From: JALYNX01 sp040905925
Lineage (GTDB): Bacteria > Actinomycetota > Acidimicrobiia > Spongiisociales > ZC4RG35
Assembly: GCA_040905925.1 (NCBI GenBank)
Contig: JBBDQO010000025.1
Coordinates: forward strand, 1 to 9,947
Reading direction: 5' to 3'
Length of the DNA stretch: 9,947 bases
Part shown: piece after piece, positions 1 through 7,209 of the stretch
How positions within the stretch are numbered: the stretch's first letter is position 1
Layout of the letters: each line of letters begins with the position of its first letter
Notes under the pieces: generated by a model
Seen by the model: only the letters and a program-made list of their open reading frames with translations
Database searches by the model: none
What the model was told of the DNA's origin: nothing
Program-made: the position numbers and the translations under genes

Positions 1-1
1 C

Positions 2-1105
2 GCCGAGTATCCCAAGATGATCAATCCCATCCTTGAGGGCAAAGCCGATGTGGTTTATGGGTCCCGATTCGCGGCTAGCGCCGAGCGTCGGGTTCTGTTC
101 TTCTGGCATTCGGTGGGGAACAAGCTGCTCACTGGTCTGTCCAACATGGCCAATGACATCAACCTGACCGACATGGAGACCTGTTACAAGTCGGTCCGAG
201 CCGATGTCCTCCGCGACCTCCGCCTGACCAGTGACCGATTCGGGATCGAGCCCGAAATCACGGCACGGCTTGCACGGTACGGGGCCCGTATCTACGAGGT
301 GCCCATCAGTTATCACGGCCGCACCTACGCGGAGGGCAAATCGATCGGATGGCGAGACGGGGTCCAAGCCCTGTGGCTGATCTTCAAGTTCCGATTCATC
401 GACACCAAGTCATCAGAGGACGCTGGACTCAGCACGCTGGAGAGTCTCTCCGCCGCCCCGGGTGTCGCCAAATGGACTATGGAGCAGTTCCGTTCACATC
501 TCGGAGCCCGCGTCTTCGAAGCCGGGTCGGGTATGGGGAATCTCACTGCACAACTTCTCGACCGGGAGAAGCTTGTGGTCGCCGACATCGATGAGCGGCA
601 AGTCAGAGCGGTGAAGCTGCGTTTTGGGCACCTGGAGAATTTGGAGGCAGTGCAGGGCGATCTCGAGGACCCTGCCTTCTACGATGGGCTGGCCGGCGAG
701 TTCGACAGTGTCCTTTGTGTCAACGTGCTCGAGCACCTCGACCATCCTGGAGTAGCGGTCTCCGAGTTCTTCAAGACAACTCGGCCCGGAGGCCGTCTCC
801 TGATCCTGGTACCAGGTCATGATTGGCTGTTCTCCGAGGCAGATACCGCTCTCGGTCACCGCAGGCGGTTTTCCGAGGATTCGTTACGCAAGGTCGTCGA
901 AGACGCCGGGTATGACGTGGTTGATCTATATCAGTTCAACCGACTCGGAGTCCTCGGCTGGTACACAAATAAGATTTTCGGTCGTACCCAGGCAGCGCCG
1001 TGGCAGGCAAGGGTGTTCGGCATGCTGTTACCCGTTGCACGCCTTATCGAAGGTCTTCACTTCCTTCCCGGGCTCAGCCTTGTTGCCATCTGTAGAAGGC
1101 CATGA
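2..1105 (+). CDS. Bifunctional family 2 glycosyltransferase / class I SAM-dependent methyltransferase (5' end missing)
   Basis: The reading frame is open from the left edge, so the N-terminal part of the glycosyltransferase, including its nucleotide-sugar DxD region, lies outside the window. The visible GT part (about 130 residues) carries the pattern of polyprenyl-phosphate mannose/glucose synthases of the DPM1 type: DVVYGSRF, DMETCYK, RFGIEPEITA, then EVPISYHGR and EGK-IGWRDG. Counting from the internal ATG at 17, a methyltransferase domain starts near residue 155. It has motif I FEAGSGMG (168-174), acidic ADID (189-192), and CVNVLEHLDHP (234-244), followed by RPGGRLLILVP. The tail (about 335-362) is hydrophobic and ends in a basic CRRP. 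From family knowledge, the GT half would move a sugar from a nucleotide donor to polyprenyl phosphate at the inner membrane face; the methyltransferase target is unknown. GT2-methyltransferase fusions are a known architecture. The stop overlaps the next start (ATGA), so the two genes are probably co-translated. Confidence 0.88.
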   Translation, partial: AEYPKMINPILEGKADVVYGSRFAASAERRVLFFWHSVGNKLLTGLSNMANDINLTDMETCYKSVRADVLRDLRLTSDRFGIEPEITARLARYGARIYEVPISYHGRTYAEGKSIGWRDGVQALWLIFKFRFIDTKSSEDAGLSTLESLSAAPGVAKWTMEQFRSHLGARVFEAGSGMGNLTAQLLDREKLVVADIDERQVRAVKLRFGHLENLEAVQGDLEDPAFYDGLAGEFDSVLCVNVLEHLDHPGVAVSEFFKTTRPGGRLLILVPGHDWLFSEADTALGHRRRFSEDSLRKVVEDAGYDVVDLYQFNRLGVLGWYTNKIFGRTQAAPWQARVFGMLLPVARLIEGLHFLPGLSLVAICRRP

Positions 1106-2226
1106 CCGGATCAGCGGCTGGGACTGTGACACGATCTGAGACCGTGGCTACAAGAAGGCTGTCGGCTCCTCTGGTCGTCGGGATCGTCGGAGCGATCCTG
1201 GCAGCCCTGGTGGTGTTACGGGTGTGGACCGCGTTTGAACGCGACCAGACCATCTTTGTTGCTTTTGGGATTGAGTCGACGGACATCAACGACTACGCCG
1301 AGGCCAAGTTGGGACGCGAGGTGGCAAAACGCGCCGCTCTCGGTCATGACGGCAAGTACTTCTTCGTGCAGGCAAATGACCCGCTGTTGCTCGACCCAGC
1401 GGAGAACATCGCCGTGATCGACCGTCCCCTCTATCGAAGCCAAAGGATGTTCTACCCGATCCTGGCCGGGGGAGCGGGACTGTTCTCTCCGGATGTGATC
1501 GTGTGGGCCCTGCTCATCGTCAACCTCATCGCGATGGGGGTCGGATCTTGGGCGGTGGCTCATCTGGCGATGGAGATGGGAGGCTCACCGTGGTGGGGGC
1601 TGGCGTTCGCTCTCAACATCGGGTTCATCAGCGAGATGAACATCGACGGCGCCGGAGTGGTGGCCGCCGCAGCCGCCTTCGGGGCGGTGGTCATGCTGCT
1701 GAAAGAACGTCGGGGTTGGGCGATCGTATTGCTCACGATCGCCGTTCTATCTCGCGAGGCGATGCTGATCGCCGCCGCCGGCTCCGCGTACTGGCTATGG
1801 CGAAAGGGGGAGCGACGCAGCGCCCTCTTGGTCTCCGGAATCCCGTTCGCCGCCGTGGCGCTCTGGGCTGTCTATCTTCGCTTCCGGATCGCGTTCGACA
1901 CCGGGGCCTCTGAGGTACAGGAGATCGGTCTGCCATTTGCCGGCTTCATCCAGTCCTTCAAGATCTGGGCCGGCGATCCGCTCAACCTGGTGGCCGGGCT
2001 TGCCATCATGCTGCTTCTTTTCATGTTCACCAGACGAGTCTTGATCTCGGGACAACTCGTGGGATGGGCCTTCCTCGGGTTCGTCCCCCTGGCGATCCTG
2101 TTCACCCGTCAGGTATGGCAGAGCTACTTCGACATCACCCGAGCCGTGGCGCCGGTGCTCACCGCCTTCGTGTTGCTGGTTTTCCTCGCCGGAAGAGAGA
2201 CGCAACGAACAGGTGTTCGCCCCTGA
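1102..2226 (+). CDS. Polytopic membrane protein, putative GT-C type glycosyltransferase (paralogue A)
   Basis: This 374-residue protein has one membrane helix near 22-41, a long polar loop to about 125, then roughly seven or eight further hydrophobic segments. The loop holds GHDGKYFF (81-88), a DP at 93-94 and YRSQR (111-115) followed by YP (118-119). Later marks are LN (171-172), LSREA (216-220), LPFAG (277-281) and RAVAP (347-351). The same landmarks recur in the same order in the proteins at 5132-6106 and 6058-7113, so I treat the three as one family. A catalytic acidic residue in the first external loop is typical of GT-C enzymes that use polyprenyl-phosphate sugars. The GT-C assignment is inference; no named family was recognised with certainty. 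The ATG overlaps the stop of the GT2-methyltransferase gene, and AGAAGG lies 2 bp upstream of it. The last codons contain the LexA box of uvrA. Confidence 0.85.
   Translation: MTGSAAGTVTRSETVATRRLSAPLVVGIVGAILAALVVLRVWTAFERDQTIFVAFGIESTDINDYAEAKLGREVAKRAALGHDGKYFFVQANDPLLLDPAENIAVIDRPLYRSQRMFYPILAGGAGLFSPDVIVWALLIVNLIAMGVGSWAVAHLAMEMGGSPWWGLAFALNIGFISEMNIDGAGVVAAAAAFGAVVMLLKERRGWAIVLLTIAVLSREAMLIAAAGSAYWLWRKGERRSALLVSGIPFAAVALWAVYLRFRIAFDTGASEVQEIGLPFAGFIQSFKIWAGDPLNLVAGLAIMLLLFMFTRRVLISGQLVGWAFLGFVPLAILFTRQVWQSYFDITRAVAPVLTAFVLLVFLAGRETQRTGVRP
2206..2219 (+). promoter_or_regulatory. LexA (SOS) box of uvrA
   Basis: The sequence CGAACAGGTGTTCG reads as CGAAC-N4-GTTCG. It fits the Gram-positive/actinobacterial LexA operator pattern with both half-sites intact. 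The box lies within the last codons of the preceding membrane gene, about 45 bp before the probable uvrA start and just upstream of a -10-like hexamer. LexA control of uvrA is well established in other bacteria, so binding here would repress uvrA until DNA damage. Binding itself is inferred. Confidence 0.75.
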
Positions 2227-2233
2227 TCTGGAT

Positions 2234-2239
2234 TACACT
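2234..2239 (+). promoter_or_regulatory. Candidate -10 element for uvrA
   Basis: TACACT resembles the actinobacterial -10 consensus. It would start transcription near 2246, about 18 bp before the preferred uvrA start. No good -35 hexamer is visible at 16-18 bp; the SOS box occupies that zone, which would suit direct repression by LexA. Confidence 0.4.
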
Positions 2240-2263
2240 GCCGTACTAAACGACCTGGGCGGA

Positions 2264-5089
2264 GTGTTGTCCACCGACTCGATCCTGATCAGGGGCGCCC
2301 GTGAGAACAATCTGAAGAACCTCACGGTCGAACTGCCCCGCAACCAACTCATCGTCTTCACCGGGCTCTCCGGGTCGGGGAAGTCCTCGCTGGCGTTCGA
2401 CACCATCTACGCCGAGGGGCAGCGTCGGTATGTCGAGTCGTTGTCGGCCTACGCCCGCCAATTTCTCGGTCAGATGGACAAGCCCGATGTCGACTTCATC
2501 GAAGGGCTCTCCCCGGCGATCTCCATCGATCAGAAGACGGCGTCCCGCAACCCACGTTCCACGGTGGGAACGGTCACCGAGGTCCATGACTATCTCCGCC
2601 TGCTCTACGCCCGGATCGGGATCGCCCATTGCCCCAACGACGGGACTCCGGTGGATCGCCAGACCCCCCAACAGATCGTGGACCGGATCCTCGAGTTGGA
2701 GGAAGGGACCAGGTTCCAGGTGCTGGCCCCGGTGGTGCGGGGGCGCAAGGGTGAGTACGAGGGCCTACTCTCGGATCTGGCCAAGCAAGGCTTCGCCCGG
2801 GCCCGGGTCGACGGCGAGGTTCGTGAGCTCACCGAGGAGATCAAACTCGACCGGTATTACCAGCACACCATCGAGGTCGTGGTCGACCGTCTGGTTCGCA
2901 AGGAGGGGATGACCCAGCGCCTCACCCAATCACTGGAGACAGCGTTGACCCTGACCGAGGGCGTGGCCGACATCGAGATCGAAGGCGGCGCCACCCTCAC
3001 CTTCTCCCAGCACCTGGCCTGCTCGAAATGCGGGCTCAGCTTCGAAGACCTCCAGCCACGGAACTTCTCCTTCAACAGCCCTTATGGGGCGTGCCCCGAA
3101 TGCTCGGGAATCGGGACCAGGTACCAGGTCGACCCCGAGCTGGTGATCGCCGACCCCGACCTCTCGATGAACGAGGGCGCGGTATCGATGTGGGCCTCCA
3201 ACCGGATGCGTTACTACTACCGGCTGTTGAGCGGGCTCGGTGAGGTGTTCGGCTTCTCGATGGACACCCCGTGGAAGGACCTCTCCGACGAGGTCAAGGA
3301 CAAGATCCTCTACGGGACCGGGGAAGAGAGGATCACCGTCCATTACACCAACCGTTTCGGACGGAAACGGCAATGGACGACGACCTTCGAAGGGGCAGTC
3401 CCGTTCCTCACCCGGCGTCACGAAGCCGCCGAGTCCGATTCGGCGCGGGAGTACTACCAGGAGTACATGGCCCAGGTGCCCTGCGACGCCTGCAATGGGG
3501 GGCGGCTCAACCCGGTAACCCTCGCCGTGACCATCGCCGGTCGCAACATCGCCGAGGTCTCCGATCTCAGTCTTGGCGATGCCGAGGAGTTCTTCGAACG
3601 TCTCGAACTTAGCGAGCGGGAGGCCCATATCGCAGAACGGGTTCTGAAAGAGGTGCGGGCACGAATCAAGTTCCTGCTCGACGTTGGGCTCGATTACCTG
3701 ACCCTGTCCCGGTCGGCGGCCACCCTCGCCGGAGGGGAGGCGCAGAGGATCCGGCTGGCCACCCAGATCGGCTCCGGTCTGGTCGGCGTCCTCTACATAC
3801 TCGACGAGCCGTCGATCGGGCTCCACCAGCGTGACAACGAGCGTCTCATCGAGACCCTGATCCGGCTCCGTGACCTCGGCAACACCCTGATCGTCGTCGA
3901 GCACGACGAGGCCACCATCAGGGTGGCCGACCACATCGTGGACATCGGGCCCGGTGCCGGGGAGCACGGCGGCGACATCGTGGCCCAGGGCACCCTCGAA
4001 GACATAACCAGACAGCCCGACTCCATCACGGGTGATTATCTGGCCGGAAGACGTCAGATCCCGGTTCCTTTCCTCCGCCGGTCGGGCAACGGCGAGGCGA
4101 TCCGGGTGCTGGGAGCCACCGAGAACAACCTCCAGGGGATCGACGTCGAGTTCCCGCTCGGGGTGTTCACCGCGGTGACCGGTGTCTCCGGGTCGGGGAA
4201 GTCGACCCTGATCGAGGAGATCCTGTGGAAGACCCTGGCCAATCGGGTCAATCGGGCTCGGGTCGTCCCCGGCCGGCACAAGAAGGTGGAGGGGATCGAG
4301 CACATCGACAAGGTGATCGACATCGACCAGTCACCCATCGGCCGGACTCCCCGTTCCAACCCGGCCACCTACACCAAGTTGTTCGACCACATCCGCGCCC
4401 TCTACTCTCAGACTGCCGAGGCACGGGCCCGCGGCTACCAACAGGGGAGGTTCTCCTTCAACGTCAAGGGGGGCCGCTGCCAGTCGTGCTCGGGTGACGG
4501 GACCATCAAGATCGAGATGCACTTCCTTCCTGACGTCTATGTGCCGTGCGAAGTCTGCGGCGGTAAGCGATACAACCGGGAAACCCTCGAGATCCTGTGG
4601 AAGGGCCACAACATCTCCGAGATTCTTGAGATGTCGGTCGAGGAGGCCGTGGGCTTCTTCGAGAACCAGCCCAAGATCGTGCGCATCCTGCAGACTCTCT
4701 ACGACGTTGGTCTCGGCTACGTGAAGCTGGGTCAGCCGGCGACGACCCTCTCCGGAGGCGAGGCGCAACGGATCAAGCTGGCCTCGGAATTGGGCAAACG
4801 CTCGACCGGGCGCACCTTCTACATTCTCGACGAGCCGACCACCGGTCTCCATTTCGAAGATATCCGCAAGCTGCTTCAGGTGCTGCAACGTCTCGTCGAC
4901 TCGGGGAACACAGTGGTGGTCATCGAGCACAACCTCGATGTGGTCAAGTCGGTGGACTACGTGATCGATCTCGGGCCTGAGGGCGGCAGCGGCGGAGGGA
5001 GGGTCATTGCCACCGGGACCCCCGAAGAGGTGGCCCAGGTGGGGGAAAGTTACACCGGCAAGTTCCTCCGCGAGCTGGTCGGGGGTTAG
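2264..5089 (+). CDS. uvrA: UvrA, excinuclease ABC subunit A (DNA damage-recognition ATPase)
   Basis: UvrA dimers scan DNA with UvrB for bulky lesions and load UvrB at the damage in the cytoplasmic nucleotide excision repair pathway. Numbered from the GTG at 2264 (941 residues, close to the 940 of E. coli), the protein has Walker A GLSGSGKS at 34-41. The first zinc module uses C253, C256, C277 and C280, and CDAC is at 407-410. NBD I has its signature at 488-492 and ILDEP at 512-516. The second Walker A, GVSGSGKS, is at 640-647. The C-terminal zinc module uses C739, C742, C762 and C765, with LSGGE and ILDEP (854-858) of NBD II after it. One oddity is that the first signature reads LAGGE rather than LSGGE. 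The frame is open back to a GTG at 2213, but that codon lies inside the SOS box and would add 17 unconserved residues. GTG 2264 or TTG 2267 fits family length and the promoter better; GGGCGGAG just before or overlapping them is a poorly spaced ribosome site. Confidence 0.97.
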   Translation: MLSTDSILIRGARENNLKNLTVELPRNQLIVFTGLSGSGKSSLAFDTIYAEGQRRYVESLSAYARQFLGQMDKPDVDFIEGLSPAISIDQKTASRNPRSTVGTVTEVHDYLRLLYARIGIAHCPNDGTPVDRQTPQQIVDRILELEEGTRFQVLAPVVRGRKGEYEGLLSDLAKQGFARARVDGEVRELTEEIKLDRYYQHTIEVVVDRLVRKEGMTQRLTQSLETALTLTEGVADIEIEGGATLTFSQHLACSKCGLSFEDLQPRNFSFNSPYGACPECSGIGTRYQVDPELVIADPDLSMNEGAVSMWASNRMRYYYRLLSGLGEVFGFSMDTPWKDLSDEVKDKILYGTGEERITVHYTNRFGRKRQWTTTFEGAVPFLTRRHEAAESDSAREYYQEYMAQVPCDACNGGRLNPVTLAVTIAGRNIAEVSDLSLGDAEEFFERLELSEREAHIAERVLKEVRARIKFLLDVGLDYLTLSRSAATLAGGEAQRIRLATQIGSGLVGVLYILDEPSIGLHQRDNERLIETLIRLRDLGNTLIVVEHDEATIRVADHIVDIGPGAGEHGGDIVAQGTLEDITRQPDSITGDYLAGRRQIPVPFLRRSGNGEAIRVLGATENNLQGIDVEFPLGVFTAVTGVSGSGKSTLIEEILWKTLANRVNRARVVPGRHKKVEGIEHIDKVIDIDQSPIGRTPRSNPATYTKLFDHIRALYSQTAEARARGYQQGRFSFNVKGGRCQSCSGDGTIKIEMHFLPDVYVPCEVCGGKRYNRETLEILWKGHNISEILEMSVEEAVGFFENQPKIVRILQTLYDVGLGYVKLGQPATTLSGGEAQRIKLASELGKRSTGRTFYILDEPTTGLHFEDIRKLLQVLQRLVDSGNTVVVIEHNLDVVKSVDYVIDLGPEGGSGGGRVIATGTPEEVAQVGESYTGKFLRELVGG

Positions 5090-5131
5090 TCGGCTAACGC
5101 CTCAACGTCGATTCCGTCACAGCCGATCACA

Positions 5132-6106
5132 ATGGTGGCAATGCGGCGCGAACATCGCATCGAGGTAGTGATTGTCTCAGCCATCGTCCTGCTGACGGCC
5201 TTCTACGTGCGCGCCGAATACATCCCGCCCTGGGCTGAGCGAAACCTCGAGATTGCCGCGGAGAAGTGGGACCTACCGGTGTCGAACGTCGACCCCTGGT
5301 TCTCGGCCTGGACCCTGGGTGACGGACAGGCCTTCGCCGTCATCGCCTCGGACCCCCTCGGTTTGGGACTTGGCGACGACCTGAGAGACCCGGGATATCG
5401 TTACCAGCGTGCCGGGTTCTCGTGGCTGGTCTGGGCCGGGAGTGGGGGTCAGGCGAGGCTGATTCCCTACGCAATGGCGGCGGTTGGCGGTCTGGCGCTG
5501 ATCGGTACCTTGATCCTCGCCATCTCTCTCCGGGACCGTCTCGGCCCGTCGGCCTGGTTCTTGGTGCTGAACCCGGCTCTCTATGTGGGTTTCGCCGGGG
5601 ACACCGCCGAACCGCTTGGCATCCTGTTCCTCGGCCTGGTATTGGCCTCCAGTCGCCCCTGGGCCGGGGTGGCTCTAGGGGTCACCCGACCCGACTATCT
5701 CCTTGCGCTCCTCGGACCATGGAAGACCTTTGGCTATGGGGTGGCGGCCGCGGCGCTCCTCGTCGGGTATGCCACCGTCCGTTTCGGGCTCGAGAGCCTG
5801 TTTCCGCAGGGGGCGAGACTGTTTGGTTTCCCGTTAGCGGGGTATGTGGAGAGTCCTTCGCTCGCCGGGTGGGCGCTGGCTCTGCTCGCCCTGGTCACGC
5901 TGGCCTTCGGGATTCGCTTCCGGAACTGGACCTGGGTCGTCGTCGGCCTCTACGTCCTCTGTTTCTCCTACACCGTGGTGCTCGATCCGATCAATGCCTG
6001 GCGAGCGGCAGGCCTGATGCCGGTGCTTTGGGCGTTCGGTCCCCGTGTGGTGAGGACTCAGGGACTGGCCGAGCCCGAAGACTCACCCGTAGCTGCTGTC
6101 GCCTGA
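5132..6106 (+). CDS. Polytopic membrane protein, reduced member of the GT-C-like family (paralogue B)
   Basis: This 324-residue protein has a first membrane helix at about 11-25, an external loop to about 110, then seven or eight hydrophobic stretches. It shares family landmarks with its neighbours: GDGQAF (63-68), DP (74-75), YRYQR (89-93), LNP (146-148), TRPD (185-188), FPLAG (233-237) and RAA (291-293). The Asp64-Gly65-Gln66 and Tyr89-Arg90 positions match paralogue C number for number. It lacks the His before the Asp and the Tyr-Pro after YRxxR that A and C keep, and it is the shortest of the three, so it may be catalytically altered. It begins 42 bp after uvrA with no clear Shine-Dalgarno; ATG 5141 is an alternative start. 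Read-through from uvrA is possible. Its 3' end overlaps the minus-strand neighbour by 49 bp. Function is unknown beyond a probable role in envelope glycan or lipid-linked sugar transfer. Confidence 0.8.
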   Translation: MVAMRREHRIEVVIVSAIVLLTAFYVRAEYIPPWAERNLEIAAEKWDLPVSNVDPWFSAWTLGDGQAFAVIASDPLGLGLGDDLRDPGYRYQRAGFSWLVWAGSGGQARLIPYAMAAVGGLALIGTLILAISLRDRLGPSAWFLVLNPALYVGFAGDTAEPLGILFLGLVLASSRPWAGVALGVTRPDYLLALLGPWKTFGYGVAAAALLVGYATVRFGLESLFPQGARLFGFPLAGYVESPSLAGWALALLALVTLAFGIRFRNWTWVVVGLYVLCFSYTVVLDPINAWRAAGLMPVLWAFGPRVVRTQGLAEPEDSPVAAVA

Positions 6107-7113
6107 GCCGCCTCTCTGGCGAAGGAGAGGACGATCAGCACCGCCAGCGGAGCGAAGGCCCGCGCCGCGTTGTTGCCGAAGTCCCACACCCAGTTCGATG
6201 AGATCAGGGCCAGACCGGTCCAGCCCAGGATCGGCCAGCGCAACCAGGTTCGCCGCGCGATGCCGACGACGAGCCCGGTCAGAACCGTGACCAGCCCGAA
6301 ACCGAGGTAGAGCAACTCCTCGAGGTCGAGATTGGGCCAGTTGGCGGACCCGTCGACCAACCCCACGAAAGGCAGGGCGACGTTGCCCCTCCCGGTGAAG
6401 CCGTCTCCCAGGGTGACGGTGAGCCAGGTCATCCAGACGAGAAGCACCAGCAAGGAGAACCCACCCAGCACCCATCGCTTCCGGTCCCGTCCGATGGCGA
6501 GGCCGATCGGTGTCACCACGAACACGTCTTTGGCCAGCGTCGACAGGGCGAAACTCGCGGCCGGCACGGCGAGTCTGGCCCCCAGCGCCATCAGCCCTCC
6601 CGTCATCAGGGCGAGGGCCAGGGTGTCGGAGGTGAGGAGCCGAACCGAGAGCCACACCCCCGGGTTGAGGAGCACGGCGAGGGCGGCCCATTCGCTGATC
6701 CCGACCCGGGTGGCGACGGCGGCGGTGGCCCCCGCAGCGACCGCGGTGGATGCGATGGTGACGACGATCATCCCGATCAGCAGGGCGGTTCCCTCCAACA
6801 ACCCGAGACCCGACGCCAGCAGTGGATAGAGGATGCGGCGGTAGCGATAGCCCGCGTGGTCGAGAAGCGGCCCCACCTCATCGCCACTCAGATCAAGCCC
6901 GATGGCGTAGTAGATCTGACCGTCGTGTCCGGGTCCCGGAGCGAGTGGGACGTCTCCGAGCTGGGATTGGATGAGGGGCCGGACGTCGCTGGTCTCACCA
7001 ACCTGGAGCAGGCCCTCGATTCCGCCCACCGCCTCCGATTGGGCCCAGAGCAGGATCGCCGAGGCCACGGCGCCGATTACGGCCCATCGGATGAATGCGG
7101 AACGAGCGGACAC
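6058..7113 (-). CDS. Polytopic membrane protein, putative GT-C type glycosyltransferase (paralogue C)
   Basis: This 351-residue protein starts at a GTG (complement of 7111-7113). It has a helix at about 8-24, an external loop to about 95, and some eight further hydrophobic segments. The loop carries GHDGQIYY (62-69) and YRYRRILYP (89-97), the fullest form of the family motif in this window. LLNP (148-151), an AKD (194-196) where A and B have an Arg, ALPFVG (246-251) and ARAFAP (317-322) follow. The DGxxY motif in loop 1 with a downstream aromatic-proline resembles the pattern of GT-C mannosyltransferases, but I cannot assign a sugar or acceptor. No Shine-Dalgarno precedes the GTG, and the candidate promoter would leave a leader of only a few bases. 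It is transcribed away from the UDP-xylose synthase gene across a short divergent region and converges on paralogue B. Confidence 0.85.
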   Translation of the reverse strand: MSARSAFIRWAVIGAVASAILLWAQSEAVGGIEGLLQVGETSDVRPLIQSQLGDVPLAPGPGHDGQIYYAIGLDLSGDEVGPLLDHAGYRYRRILYPLLASGLGLLEGTALLIGMIVVTIASTAVAAGATAAVATRVGISEWAALAVLLNPGVWLSVRLLTSDTLALALMTGGLMALGARLAVPAASFALSTLAKDVFVVTPIGLAIGRDRKRWVLGGFSLLVLLVWMTWLTVTLGDGFTGRGNVALPFVGLVDGSANWPNLDLEELLYLGFGLVTVLTGLVVGIARRTWLRWPILGWTGLALISSNWVWDFGNNAARAFAPLAVLIVLSFAREAAQATAATGESSGSASP

Positions 7114-7127
7114 GCCAGGAGCAGTTT

Positions 7128-7157
7128 GTCATAGCCGGCGTCTGATTCTCGGCTCAA
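7128..7157 (-). promoter_or_regulatory. Candidate promoter of the minus-strand membrane gene
   Basis: On the minus strand, TTGAGC (complement of 7152-7157) and TATGAC (complement of 7128-7133) are separated by 18 bp. Transcription would begin about 7 bases before the GTG start, giving an almost leaderless mRNA, which would explain the lack of a ribosome site. Both hexamers are imperfect. Confidence 0.3.
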
Positions 7158-7158
7158 C

Positions 7159-7170
7159 GTCTGCGCAGAC
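7159..7170. promoter_or_regulatory. Perfect 12-bp palindrome in the divergent intergenic region, possible operator
   Basis: GTCTGCGCAGAC equals its own reverse complement. It sits between the two divergent genes, next to the putative minus-strand -35 and about 10 bp upstream of the putative plus-strand -10. That position suits a regulator acting on both genes, but the regulator is unknown and a 12-bp palindrome can occur by chance. Confidence 0.35.
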
Positions 7171-7179
7171 CTGCCGATG

Positions 7180-7185
7180 TACCCT
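7180..7185 (+). promoter_or_regulatory. Candidate -10 element for the UDP-xylose synthase gene
   Basis: TACCCT would place the transcript start near 7192. That leaves an 18-base leader containing GGAGG (7197-7201) before TTG 7210. No clear -35 is seen at 17-18 bp, where the palindrome lies. Confidence 0.3.
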
Positions 7186-7209
7186 GACAGCATCTTGGAG
7201 GCCTCCGAC

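Noticed and set aside
2213..2263. N-terminal extension of UvrA from GTG 2213
   Set aside because: The codons overlap the SOS box and the probable promoter, the added 17 residues do not resemble UvrA, and the shorter form matches the family length of about 940 residues.
2930..4303. Long minus-strand open frame (457 codons) opposite uvrA
   Set aside because: It lies wholly inside a certain uvrA. Its translation is Gly/Pro/Asp/Val-rich with no domain, as expected for the antisense of GC-rich coding DNA.
5085..5098. Small hairpin GTTAG-TCGG-CTAAC over the uvrA stop codon, as a terminator
   Set aside because: The stem is only 5 bp with no T-run after it, too weak to call a terminator.
7126..7147. 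TTGTCATAG followed by TGATTC as a plus-strand damage-type promoter
   Set aside because: The match breaks after TTGTC, and TGATTC does not fit TAnnnT.
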